Source of the DNA: Apricaphanius iberus
Lineage: Eukaryota > Chordata > Actinopteri > Cyprinodontiformes > Aphaniidae
Direction of reading: 5' to 3'
Length of the DNA: 64,000 nucleotides
Assembly: GCA_028564705.1 (NCBI GenBank)
Contig: JAPXFQ010002676.1
Coordinates: 1,488,001 to 1,552,000, forward strand
Shown: in pieces, positions 49,901-60,003 of the stretch
How positions within the stretch are numbered: the stretch's first letter is position 1
Layout of the letters: the number at the start of each line of letters is the position of its first letter
Program-made: the position numbers and the translations under genes
The notes under the pieces: generated by a model
Seen by the model: the letters and a program-made list of their open reading frames with translations, nothing else
Told to the model about the DNA's origin: nothing
Database searches by the model: none

Positions 49901-52841
49901 CTTTCCCCAAGGTGAGACAGAGTTCCCAAACAGGTGTCAGGAAGCAGGCGTTGGAGCTGGAGAGGTGTGAAGAAATCCTCAAGAAGCTGATGAAATTCCG
50001 TTACAGCTGGCCCTTCAGGTGAGCTTAAGCTACTCTTGGGGGTGATTTACCCGATATTTTCCGGCAAAACAAATATTTTTCTCTCGGATACGCGATGACA
50101 AAATGCAAGCTGCTTCAATTAGATTCATTTTGGGGCTGGGCGGTGTACTACAAATGTCCCGATACCGAAATTTATGATTGTCAACATTTTGCACGTGGCT
50201 GTAAACTCTGTGTGTAAAAAAGAAGTGAAAATGTGTGTTTTGGTTTAGCAGTGATCCGGTCCCTTTCAGAAGTCAGTGTTGCCTTGAGTCACGTGACTAC
50301 GCACAGTCATGTGCACACAGGAAATAATACCCAACTGTGGGGAAAGCGCTGCTAACGCAGCTGTTGTGTAGCTGATTAGGTTCGCCATGCGACATCTACG
50401 TGTGCCCAAAAAATCTGTAGAGGTGTTTCTGACAACCGGGACTAAAGGAAGATTTTACTTACTTTGTCCCTCGACGTGGTGCTTGTTTGCATAATACCGC
50501 TATATACTCAGTGGTTTGGCAGTACCGCTCTGTGTTTTTTTTTTTTTTTTTTTTTTTTAAGAGTTTGTGCTCGCTCTCGTGCCGGTCGCTGCAGTTAGTT
50601 CAAGCACCAGCCGCTGCGCTCATAAGTTTTGTTTCTTGATCCATTAAGCTAAAGCAAAGTTGGATTACCCAGCAAGGCAAAGGTCACCTCTTAATATCTT
50701 GGAAAAGCTCAGGTTTTGGAATTAGATTGTCAAAGTCTTGACTTTGATCCCTTTTAAGATACTGTAGCTTGACTTTAAACAGTCCAATCATGCCACACCA
50801 AGCTAACCCGGAGCTACCTGAAGCTAACGGAGGTTAGCGGGCGCTTTTGGCAAGAAAACTGTGACCCTTCAAGGCAGGTTGAATAATTTTGTCAAATAAA
50901 AGTAAGAAGTATGAAGACTTTTTAATCAAATAACTTTCACTAAAACTGCAAATTTTAATTAAAATGTCAAGTAGAAATGTGATCATTTCAACATATTTTT
51001 GACGTAGCAGCATTATCTTAAAGAGTACCTGAACCCCATGAAAAAGCATTATCCTGCCCCCAGGCAACATTTGAAAAGCGACCAAAGTGGGCAGGACCAG
51101 GAGGTACGGAGGGGCATGAGCAAGTGTGGAGGATGAGCACGAAGGGGGGACGCGGGGTTGTGGAAGACAGTCATGGCTGAACGAATTCGAACTGTGGCAT
51201 GCCGCCACCGAGTTCGGTAAAGCCTCTATTTACCTACGGTAAAGGGAGAAATTAGGTCTCTTCTCCGCCATCAACCATAGGTAAAGAGAGGCTTTATGGA
51301 GCGCAGCAGCCAAACGACATATCAGTTTGAGCCTTTGGCTCAGCGCGCTTGAAGCCAGCACCACGTATAGCAAACAAGCACAGAGAGCCTAGTGCTAGCA
51401 TCGATGCTAAGTAGATTCGGAGGGAACTACCTCAGCTTTTGTTTCCTTATTTACGGTGTGTTTAAAACATATAGGTTATAACTTATGGCAATTTAACAAG
51501 TTTACATGAAAATGTAAAAAAAAATGCCCTGAAACTGAAAGATTGCATTGGTAAAGAGCCAAAAAAAGCAAAAAAAACCAAATTTTTTGGGGGTTTAGTC
51601 ACTTTAGATGCACAGCAGAAATATAATCTTACTTACCAAAAAATGGAGCAGTGGCTTCTTGTCTGTCTGTGCAACCGAAACCAGAGCGAGCCATTGATGT
51701 CCAATAGGTTCACATTAATGTTCGAACAGGAATAAACATTGCAGGCGTCTCTGATTTTGAAGTTCAGAGGGGGGGAAAAAAATCTGAGGATGTTAAAAGT
51801 AAAGTCGAGGCTGCGGCCTTCCCTAGAGCAAGCAAGGTGGAGCAAACTGTAAGCCGCTAGCGCTGATAGCTAATCTGAGATTGAACACCTGTTAATTTCT
51901 GCTGTGAAGTTGGCATTTTTTTATCATGGGAGGCAATTGGAACTTGCTCTGTAGCCACTTACTATGTTCTGGAGCCAGCCCCTAGTGGATGAGGGAGGAA
52001 CTACAATTTTCAACACTTCCGGGTTGGCTTCAATATTAGCCAGCAGTTTGCCCTTGCTGAGAAAGGGTAATAAACGCTTTAACAAGGGGAGGTGGCAGTT
52101 GTTTTTCTTGCCTTCAACCATTGTTCATAGTTTTAGCCCCTAATCTTCAGTCTGGGTGACTTTATGGGTTCTCTGTTGCATTTCAGAGAGCCTGTTTCCC
52201 TAGATGAGGCGGAGGACTACCTGGACATCATCTCTGAGCCCATGGACTTCCAGACGATGCTGGGCAAGTTCAGCAGCGGCTCGTACCGGCATGCCCAGGA
52301 CTTCCTGGAGGACATGAAGCTGGTGTTCTCCAACGCAGAGGAGTACAACCAGCAGGGCAGCTCGGTGCTTTCCTGCATGGTCAAGACGGAGCAGACCTTC
52401 ACGGAGCTGATCCAGAAGCTGCTCCCCGGAATCAGCTACCTCCGGCGGCGTTCCCGCAAGCGCGTCAACCAAGCTCCTCCTTCATCTGAGGAGGAAGAGG
52501 AGGACGACGATGAAGAAGACTGCGAAGAGCAGGAAGAGGAACCCAAGAAGAAGATGCGGAACGGCAAGTCGAACCGGAAGACGACCCGGAACGGCCGTGC
52601 CCGAAAAGACGAGAGCGAAAGTGAGGTGGACAGCGAGGAAGAGGAGGAGGAGAAGAGCGGCAGGAGGAGAAGTAAGAGGAGCTCCGCCACCTCCGGCAGG
52701 AAGGATTACAGGGAGCTGGATAGCGACGGGGAGAATGGCACGAGGAGAACTCGTCAGCGGGGGGGACGGGGCGACGCCAGCAGTGACGAGGAGCAGTCCA
52801 GGCATCAGCAGCGACATTCCAAGAGACTGAAGCGCTCGTGA
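34642..52841 (+). CDS. baz1b: Baz1b (WSTF), chromatin remodeller subunit, 21 coding exons, 1585 aa
   Basis: Coding exons: 34642-34760, 36217-36333, 36903-37047, 37293-37485, 39053-39174, 39320-39517, 41452-41637, 42380-43688, 43774-43935, 44756-44894, 45019-45200, 45288-45402, 45506-45604, 45874-46051, 46146-46331, 47318-47465, 48049-48196, 48334-48449, 49687-49820, 49912-50018, 52187-52841. All introns are GT-AG and the 4758 bases stay in frame. The start is MAPLLGRKP, as in human BAZ1B (1483 aa). Domains: WAC (about 23-130, MVHHNT, KYAVGEECDF); DDT (about 596-661, PNTLFGSVAMVVDFL); WHIM-type motifs (LMTYSVEDH, RTPLGTDRNHNRYW, IEKGWVHD); a C4HC3 PHD finger (C1193, C1196, C1208, C1211, H1216, C1219, C1234, C1237); and a bromodomain (about 1345-1450) with PMDF and the acetyl-lysine-binding N1422. 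The protein pairs with ISWI (SMARCA5) in the nuclear WICH/B-WICH complex, and its WAC region is reported to phosphorylate H2A.X. Odd points: Gly357 replaces the cysteine aligned with human Cys338, and the tail after the bromodomain is about 135 residues, longer than in human. Confidence 0.97.
36334..36902 (+). other. baz1b intron 2; nothing recognised
   Basis: Phase-2 intron with a GTAAGT donor and CTTTAG acceptor. It contains CCCCCTAGTGGTCACTGTTT, a short motif found in many teleost repeats, but no definable element. Intron 1 (34761-36216) is likewise free of recognised genes or RNAs. Confidence 0.5.
37486..39052 (+). other. baz1b intron 4; no gene recognised
   Basis: AT-rich 1.57-kb intron with a GTACGT donor and CTCCTAG acceptor. 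Small open frames have no family resemblance. Confidence 0.5.
40245..40622. mobile_element. hAT-like MITE in baz1b intron 6
   Basis: The left end TTGGGATGTGTACTGGCGAG and right end TTTCTTACATCCCTAG are inverted. The interior shows the ATATTGCGAT / ATCGCAATA-type sequences common in teleost non-autonomous elements. A shorter, decayed relative is at 48862-49155. Confidence 0.6.
40908..40952 (+). repeat. (TA)n microsatellite
   Basis: About 22 uninterrupted TA units in baz1b intron 6, preceded by AATAAATAAA. Probably polymorphic in length. Confidence 0.95.
41690..41732 (+). other. Short near-perfect hairpin in baz1b intron 7
   Basis: CACTGGTTGTGTTGTTGC (41690-41707) and GCAACACACAACCAGTG (41716-41732) pair over 17 bases with one bulged base and an 8-base loop. 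The site is 50 bases downstream of the exon 7 donor. The stem is short for a microRNA precursor, so function is unknown. Confidence 0.6.
44240..44690 (-). mobile_element. Tc1-like transposon remnant in baz1b intron 9
   Basis: ATGCACCAGAAACCTTTGGT, GGTTCCCACACTGTGATGCT, ACCACCACCATG, TTGATTTTATTGGAAAATGT and the terminal AATTGTGTGTGTATGTAAAC follow the non-coding strand of a common teleost Tc1 family. Only the 3' part of the transposase and one terminus remain. Confidence 0.75.
46548..46810 (-). repeat. Dispersed teleost repeat in baz1b intron 15
   Basis: GGCGAGGCAATTTTATTTGTA, GTTATTCAAAGTGCTTTACA and, further on, GTTTGTTCCAGATAAGGGTA with AACTGAAAGCTTTTTCTCCATG match a very common teleost interspersed repeat with an L2-type terminus read in reverse. 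The rest of the intron (46332-47317) has no recognised feature. Confidence 0.55.
48862..49155. mobile_element. Decayed MITE, relative of the intron 6 element
   Basis: TAGTAGGGATGTGTGTGAACAAGAATCTGG..., AATACTATGAGTACGACTAAA and TTTAACAGTAGAAAAGCTGTGA line up with 40245-40400. The right end is eroded. It lies in baz1b intron 18; nothing else was recognised in that intron. Confidence 0.55.
50130..50545. mobile_element. Candidate hAT-like non-autonomous element, with poly-T run
   Basis: GGGGCTGGGCGGTGTACTAC is a characteristic terminus of teleost hAT-derived repeats. ATAATACCGCTATATACTCA plus CAGTACCGCTC near 50490-50530 may be the other end. A T24 run (50535-50558) follows. Boundaries are uncertain. 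The element is in the 2.2-kb intron 20 of baz1b. Confidence 0.35.
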
Positions 52842-54385
52842 AAATCCAAGGTGTCCTTTGTCCATCATCTGTCCCTCTCCTCTGGAAACATAGGCTGTCC
52901 TCCTCTTCCTCCCACAACCAGCAGGACTCAAACCTCAGAAGGACTTCTTTTGTGTTTAACAAATTTATGTTCACCTTTTGAAAAAAACAAAGAAAACGAT
53001 TTATATTTGTACCATTTTTGATACTGGTGATGTTTTTGTTTTTGTCTCAACGGAAAAAAATGAACCTTTTTTTTTTTATTAAATTAAACTGTTTTCCTTA
53101 TGGCTCTTAAGGTTTATATTTCAGTTCGCGATCGACAAAATCACACTATCCTCGATGGGTAAACTATAGCTGCCAGATGTTTTTGAATACAATTCTGCAG
53201 ATATACTGAGATTTAACTAAGCATTTGTTAAAATTCCTGGTCCAAGCCGGGTTGAGCCTGCAGATCACAGCGCAGAATATCTTCAGGAACCAGACCGGCT
53301 CATAGAGCTGTCAAACAATTCCTTTTTTCTTTTCTGTTTGTAGTGCCCTGCCACTTTAAAATGCCTCAGATCCTTCTGTTTGTACTCCTCCTTTGTAAAA
53401 GTACAGGACCGTACATAAATAAAGCAATGTGCTTAATCATTTGTAAACAGTATTTAAAACCAGCGTCTTATTTTTTGGTAAAGAAAAGTGGATTTTTGGT
53501 TTGTAATTTTTGTTACTCGGGGCACATTTTATCTGGTGTTGTAAATGAAAACCTCTCCAATAAATGCAGAGAACATGTCTCAGCAGAAACGATGCCTTTA
53601 ACGTTTTGTAACCACCATACCACAATAGTCTAAAAGTGTCCAGTGTGTAGGAAAGAAAAAGCTGTTCCCTGATGTAGTCGCCAGGTGGCGCTCTCTTTCT
53701 TCATTTGATCCTCCAGTTGCTGCTGCAGAATTAGGCGCTCATTAAACATTGCAGGGGAACATTGTAGCAACAGCCAGTCAACAGAAAAAAAAGTCAATGT
53801 GGAGAAGTTATTTTTATGTATATGTGTGTGTATATAAATATATAATATAATATTTGTGTAGACCGATAAGGCCATGGTTGGTATCCCCCGTCTGTAATGT
53901 GAGATGCTGTGTTTCACTTGTGCTGGTAACATCCAAACTTTCTAGTCACAAATAGTTTTTGCCCAACCAGTTTCTGTTTAAATTTGTTTTTTTGCCAGTA
54001 AAAATAAAAATCCCCGCACCGTCTATCCTGCGGTGTTAACGAACAAACAAAAGGCCACTCAAACTTGTCAAAGTGAAATCCCAACTGTATATTCTGTCTA
54101 TATTCTTGGAGGACCTGCAAAAGGCTTTTACACGTAATTTTAAAAATATATATATATTTATAGTCTAAAGCTGGGTTTGGAACAGGCTGGATGTTGTGTA
54201 AACATTGCCCAATAAAGGCTGGAGACAGTCGCCCTTTTTAGCTGATTTAGGCAGGGCTGAAGCCCGGTGTCAGGTCAGTCTGACAGAAAACACTGCCACA
54301 TCGAGTGATAATGGACTGGGGAAGATAACAGGCCAGCCAGGATTGCTGAATTATGTCTTTGCTTTTTAATAAAAATATTAAAACA
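52842..54385 (+). terminator. baz1b: baz1b 3' UTR with several candidate poly-A signals
   Basis: After the TGA at 52839 there is an AT-rich 3' UTR. Candidate signals are ATTAAA at 53078, AATAAA at 53418, 53559, 54211 and 54368. The pair at 53418 and 53559 fits a 3' UTR of about 0.6-0.75 kb; the 54211 and 54368 sites would give about 1.4-1.55 kb. Which is used cannot be told from sequence. Confidence 0.55.
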
Positions 54386-54551
54386 TTTATCGTCTGGTGT
54401 TGAATCTTTGCACCGTGTTTCACTTTGGAATCAAACATGAAAATTTGAAGAATAGGCTCTAATCGTATTGACAGCATCTCCCCTGAGACGTTTTCTGATT
54501 TAAAATGCAAACATATTTTATTAGTATGTGTGTGGAGTTGTCACTAAGGCA

Positions 54552-54622
54552 TATCTCTGGCTAAATGGTTAGCGTGCATGATTCTCACCCAGGAGTCATT
54601 AGATCAAATCCCACCCGAGTCC
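54552..54622 (+). repeat. tRNA-Glu-like pseudogene or SINE head
   Basis: CTCTGGCTAAATGGTTAGCG (A-box region), an anticodon arm with a central TTC (GATTCTCACCC), and AGATCAAATCCCACC (B-box region) resemble a tRNA-Glu. The acceptor stem does not pair and the B box is degenerate, so this is a relic and not a working tRNA gene. Confidence 0.5.
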
Positions 54623-54639
54623 TTGTGTGCCTTGCCAGA

Positions 54640-56040
54640 CTAGGATTTTAGGATTTGATCAAGTTCCAATGATTCAACACTTTGTCTTTTGCCCTTTGTT
54701 GCCACTACAGCGGCACATCTGTTTGAATATGTCTCTACCAGATGAGTTTCCACAGACATTTTTAAAATCGCTTTAGCTCAGCAGCATTGAATGGAGAAGC
54801 TGTTCACAAAAGTTTTTAATTTATCTTCAGCTCATCACCTCTGACCTGCTTTTCTGTCTCTAGTAATGTCCCCGCACCATGATGGTGCCGTCACTATATT
54901 TCTCGGTGGGTAAGTTGCGTTCAGGTTAATGAGGTTTATGTTTTCCACCATGCATAGCATTTCTCGCCCCATAAGCTCCAACTCTAAATCCATGGTTCTT
55001 ACTAGGAATAGGGTGGACTGCTCCTTCGTGGTTAGGGGGCAGACTTTACCTGAAGCAGAGGAGTTTATGCATCTTGAAGCCTTGATTTAGCGGTGCATTG
55101 CTGTTCGTCTAACCCTCATCCTATGATCCGGATCATGACCAAGGAAGGAGATCCAGGATACAAGTTGTTGAAAGGAACGTTCTGAAATCCTGCTCATCTG
55201 GTGGGAGCTGAGACTGATCCTTCATACCAAATGAATTCAGTCGAGGCGGTTCAGGCAACTCATTCTAATGCCTTATTGGGTCCTCACTCTCAAGATGTGA
55301 GGAGATTCTCCTGAGGTCTTCCCGGTGAGGTTTCTCTCCTGGACCTTAATCTAATCTTGGATTTGCAGAAGTGAAGTGAATTTTCATGCTTGTATTATGA
55401 CAATATAGAAAAATTAAATGGATATCAATTATTTTCCAAGGTAAAACCTTCCAGCCGTGGACTCACCGCTGGAGCGCCAATGTAACGTGTGATGTACAGT
55501 GTGAGGGAAAGTCCAAGGAGGACCACAGCAGCTTGTGAAATATCTCACTGTGAGGCGGTGACAGCCTTTGAGCCGTCTGTAATTTGCCGGCAGGTGTGGA
55601 AGATCAGAGTAAAGGTCAGACACGTGAAAAGTCAGTGGGAACAGGCTCTGATTAGTTACAGATCAAGCAAGAAGGCAGCTGCATTCAGGACTCTTCAACT
55701 TGAAAGACTGTACTGGCCTTTCAATGCATTGATCGATCAATGTATGGAAGAAATACTTATAATTCTAAAGTATTATTTTTGTAAATTAAACAATCTTGGA
55801 GAGAATCGCATCCTCTTAATTTAACGGTCTTGCCAAATAAATGATGTTGAGAAAATTAAAGATCTCAGATCTTTCTCTCTGCTTCTTTCCTAACTATTTT
55901 TGATGCCAAAGCCACTTGTTGCTGAGCTCTGGTACTGAAAGCCATTCGACGGATAGAAGATTTGGACCTGGAGGTGAAGAAGAAGCAGCAAACAAAGAAA
56001 GGAAAAGAGGTGCAGAAACACATTGTGCCAAAAAGAAACA
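54640..56040. other. Gene-free stretch
   Basis: No recognised gene, RNA or repeat. An open frame at 55489-55824 has no family resemblance or splice context. Confidence 0.4.
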
Positions 56041-56049
56041 TAATATATT

Positions 56050-56830
56050 ACAGGCATGCCTCCAAGACATAAAAACCTGGATCACTCTAAACTTTCTGCT
56101 TTTAAATTCAGACGAGACAAAAGTTGTTGTCTTTGGATCAGAAGCTTTAAAAAGGAAACTGCTAAGTCAATCACTTCATCTGGATGGCATGAATTTGGCC
56201 TCTGGTAATAGTGCAAAGAACCTCTGTGTAATTTTTGACCAAGACATGACATTAAAATCCCATATTAAACTAGTTTCGAAGATTTCTCTCCTCCACCCCC
56301 GGAATATTGCTGAAATTAGAAACATCCTGTCCAGGAGTGATGCAGAGAAACTAGTCCATGCATTTGTTACTTCAAAGCTGGACTACTGTAATTCCTTATT
56401 ATCAGGTAGTCAACAAAATGCAATTAAAAGCCTTCAGTTGATCCGAAATGCTGCAGCAAGAGTTCTGATGAATATTAAAAAGAGATATCACATTTCACCT
56501 TCTCTCCATTGGCTCCCTGTTAAATTGGGAACAGAGTTTAAAGATCCTCCTCCTTACTTATTAAGCCCTTAATAATCAAGCTCCATCGTACATCAGAGAT
56601 CTGATTTTTCCATATGTTCCTAACAGAGCACTTCGTTCTCAGAATACAGGTCTACTGGAAGTTCCTAGGATTTCTAAGAGTAGAATGGGAGGCAGATCTT
56701 TTAGTTATCAGGCTCCTCTCCTGTGGAACCAGCTCCCAGTTTTAGTTCATGAGGCAGACACTCTGTCTGTTTTTAAGACTTGGCTTAAAACCTCCCTTTT
56801 TGATAAACCCAAAGAAGTTTATACTAAACT
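56050..56830 (+). pseudogene. L2 LINE reverse-transcriptase C-terminal relic
   Basis: Translation shows typical L2/CR1-group sequence after the catalytic core: DIKTWITLNFLLLNSDETKV, DQDMTLKSHIKLVSK, HAFVTSKLDYCNSLLSG, LQLIRNAAARVLM and LHWLPVK, then, after a frameshift and deletion near 56545-56580, PRISKSRMGGRSFSYQAPLL and WNQLPVL. The catalytic palm is missing because of 5' truncation, so the copy is dead. Confidence 0.85.
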
Positions 56831-56880
56831 ATTTTTGTAAATATGCTGCTATAGGCTTAGACTGCTGGAGGGCAGACCAC

Positions 56881-57047
56881 GGGCGCCGATTTACTTGCAC
56901 TGGGTGCTCATGCTTCATGCTTTGTCTGACGGACTTTCCCATTTATCCCATGTGGGATACAGATACCTGGGTGGAACTCCCCATGGGTGCTCTGTATTCT
57001 TAGTGGGTGCTTGGACCCCGAAGCACCCATGTTATATGCGCTTATGG
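56881..57047. mobile_element. Candidate small insertion inside the L2 3' region
   Basis: About 167 bases beginning GGGCGCCGATTTACTTGCAC and containing GGGTGCTC...GAAGCACCCATG interrupt the L2 sequence. GGCAGAC flanks both sides (56871 and 57048), a plausible target-site duplication. The insert resembles short teleost repeats opening with GGGCGCC, but its class is unknown. Confidence 0.4.
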
Positions 57048-57489
57048 GGCAGACTGACCACTTTTCTTCACTCTTCTACTTTCCTCTCCTACTACTCTCC
57101 AAATGTATTTTATCTGCTGTTATTACAATCGTTAATCTTTGTTTTCTCTCAGTTTTTCTCTCTCCATAGAAGCTCCCCATGGTCTGGTATCCTGCTCACC
57201 CGCAGCACCCTGCTGGATGGGTATGATACTCCCAGTGACCAAATATCCTCCATGTCCTGCTCTCAATTTTTTTCTTTAGTATATAAAATACTCTTACATC
57301 AGTTCTTTTGTTCTTTTTGTGTCTCTTCTCTGTTTTCTCAAACTCCCTGACGGTCGTGGCAGATGACCACTTGTACTGAGCCAGGTTCTGCTGGAGGTTT
57401 CATCCTGTTAAAGGACAGTTTTTCCTCTCAACTGTCGCTACATGCTTGCTTAGTATGAGGTATTGCTGAGAAATTGCTGTGGTTGGAGT

Positions 57490-60002
57490 CTGCATGATCC
57501 GGCCACAACCTCACTTCAATGACGCCATGCATTCTGCTGGGAGATTTCAACGCTCACGTGGGCAGTGACAGTGAGACCTGGAGAGGCGGGGTTGGGCAGA
57601 ATGGCCCCCTGATCTGAACCCGAGCGGTGTTTTGTTGTTGGATTACGTGCTCGTCATGGATTGTCCATAACGAACACTATGTTCAAGCATAGGGGTGTTC
57701 ATGTGTGCACTTGGCACCAGGACACCCTAGACCTGGTTGTCGTTTCATCTGACCTGCGGCCGCATGTTTTGGACACCTGGGTGAAGAGAGGGCCGGAGCT
57801 ATCCACCGACCACTACCTGGTGGTGAGTCGGCTCCGGTGGTGGGGGACGACGCCGGACAGACCCGGCAGGCCCGGCAGGCCCAAACGTATTGTGAGGGTC
57901 TGCTGGGAACGTCTGGCGGAGTCTCCTGTCAGAAGAGGTTTCAACTCTCACCTCCGGCAGAACTTCAAACACGTCCCGGGGGAGGCGGGGGACATTGAGT
58001 CCGAATGGGCCATATTCCGGGCCTCCATTGTCCAAGCGGCTGACCGTAGTTGTGGCCATAAGGTAGTCGGTGCCTGTCGCGTCGGCAACCCTCGAACCAG
58101 AGGTGAGGGATGCTGTCAAGCTAAAAGAAAAGAATCCTATTGGGCCTTTTTGGCCTGTGGAACTCCGGAAGCAGCTGAGAAGTACCGGCAGGCCAAGTGG
58201 AGTGTGGCTCGGAAGGTTCGCTGAGGCAAAAACTCAGGCGAGGGAGGAGTTTGGAGAGACCATGGAGAACGACTTCCGTATGGCTTCGAAGCGATTCTGG
58301 TCCACCATCCGGCGTCTCAGGCGGGGGAAGCGGTCTGCCACCAACACTGTTTACAGTGAGGGCGGTTTGCTGCTGACCTCAACGCGGGACGTTTTGGGTC
58401 GGTGGATGGAATACTTCGAAGACCTCCACAATCCCTCTGACACGCCTTCCTGTTTGGAAGCAGAGTCTGAGGACTCTGGGACAGGCTCTCCAAACTTTGG
58501 TGCTGAAGTCACCGAGGTTGTTAAAAAGCTCCTTGGTGGCAAGGCACCGGGGGTGGATGAGATTCGGCCGGAGTTCCTCAAGGCTCTGGATGTTGTAGGG
58601 CTGTGTTGGTTGACGCGGCTCTGCAATATTGCGTGGACATCGGGGGCAGTTCCCTTGGATTGGCAGACTGGGGGGGTGGTCCCCCTCTTTAAAAAGGGGG
58701 ACCACAGAGTGTGTTCCAACAATAGGGGGATCACACTTCTGAGCCTCCCTGGTAAGGTCTATTCGGGGGTTCTGGAGAGGAGGGTCCGACGGATAGTCGA
58801 ACCTCGGATTCAGGAGGAACAATGCGGTTTTCGTCCTGGCCGTGGAACACTGGACCAGCTCTACACCCTCGGCAGGGTCCTGGAGGGTGCGTGGGAGTTC
58901 GCCCAACGGGTCTACATGTGCTTTGTGTCCCTCGGGGTGTCCTGTGGGGGGTACTCCGGGAGTATGGGGTACCAGGCCCTTTGATACGGGCTGTTAGGTC
59001 CCTATATGAACGGTGTCAGAGTCTGGTTCGCATTGCCCACAGTAAGTCGGACTCATTTCCAGTGAGAGCTGGACTCCGCCAAGGTTGCCCTTTGTCACCG
59101 GTCCTGTTCATAACGTTTATGGACAGGATTTGTAGGCGCAGCCAAGGTGTTGAGGCGATCTGTTTTGGTGACCTCAGGATCGGGTCTCTGCTTTTCGCAG
59201 ATGATGTGGTCTTGTTAGCTTCATCTGAACGTGATCTACAGCTCTCGTTGGAGCGGTTCGCAGCCGAGAGTGAAGCTGGCGGGATGAGGATCAGCACCTC
59301 CAAATCCGAGACCATGGTCTTGAGCCGGAAAAGGGTAGAGTGCCTTCTCCGAGTCGGGGATGAGGTCCTTCCTAAAGTGGGGGAGTTTAGGTATCTGGGG
59401 GTCTTGTTCACGAATGAGGGAAAAATGGAGCGGGAGATCGATGGACGGATTGGTAAGGCGTCTGCAGTTATGTGGTCGCTGTACCTGTCTGTCGTGGTGA
59501 AGAGAGAGCTGAGCCGAAAGGCAAAGCTCTCAATTTACCGGTCGATCTACGTTCCTACCCTCATCTATGGTCACGAACGCTGGGTGGTGACCGAAAGAAC
59601 GAGATCGCGGATACAGGCGGCTGAAATGAGTTTCCTCCGTAGGGTGGCTGGGCTCTCCCTTAGAGATAGGGTGAGAAGCTCGGTCATCCGGAGGGGGCTC
59701 AGAGTAGAGCCGCTGCTCCTCCACATCGAGAGGAGCCAGTTGAGGTGGCTCGGGCATCTGGTCAGGATGCATCCTGGTCGCCTCCCTGGTGAGGTGTTCT
59801 GGGCACGTCCCACCGCGAGGAGGCCCAGGTTAAGACCCAGGATTATGTCTCCCAGCTGGCCTGGGAACGCCTCGGGATTCCTCCCGAGGAGCTGGCCGAA
59901 GTAGCTGGGGAGAGGGAAGTCTGGTTCTCTCTGCTTAGGCTACTGCCCCCGCGACCCGACCCCGGATAAGCGGAAGATGATGGATGGATGGATGGATGGA
60001 TG
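57490..60002 (+). mobile_element. 5'-truncated Rex3-type (RTE clade) LINE with GATG tail
   Basis: The element spans the end of the endonuclease, the reverse transcriptase and the 3' terminus. It ends CCGGATAAGCGGAAGATG followed by a (GATG)n tail, as described for teleost Rex3. The 5' end is truncated inside the endonuclease (first recognisable motif GDFNAHVG at 57540). It interrupts the L2 copy. RTE-clade LINEs of this kind are among the most widespread in teleosts. Confidence 0.85.
57530..59910 (+). pseudogene. Rex3-type endonuclease/reverse-transcriptase pseudogene
   Basis: Recognisable protein segments occur in three shifting frames: LLGDFNAHVG (57534), the region around GVHVCTWHQDT (57661-58120), then RRLRRGKRS, GGKAPGVDEIRPEF, FKKGD and EEQCGFRPGRGT (58130-58920), then RAGLRQGCPLSPVLF, the catalytic LFADDVVLLA (near 59190), FRYLGVLFTNEGKMEREIDG and RSQLRWLGHLVRM (58980-59900). 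Compared with the family consensus as I know it, about 25 bases carrying the motif A aspartate (FVDLEKAFDRV) are missing at about 58927. That deletion both removes a catalytic residue and shifts the frame. The copy cannot be active. Confidence 0.85.
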
Positions 60003-60003
60003 G
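59970..60003 (+). repeat. (GATG)n tail of the Rex3-type LINE
   Basis: Short run of GATG/GGAT units at the 3' terminus of the LINE, immediately before L2 sequence resumes. Such tails are produced during target-primed reverse transcription in this family. Confidence 0.85.

Noticed and set aside
51217..51298. Inverted repeat TAAAGCCTCTATTTACC / GGTAAAGAGAGGCTTTA in baz1b intron 20
   Set aside because: Imperfect 17-base arms about 45 bases apart with no flanking duplication or repeat family. Too little to call an element.
52436..52974. Three overlapping minus-strand frames rich in Ser or Leu
   Set aside because: Reverse shadows of the acidic/basic low-complexity tail encoded by baz1b exon 21.
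54552..54622. Functional tRNA-Glu gene
   Set aside because: The acceptor stem does not pair and the B box is degenerate.
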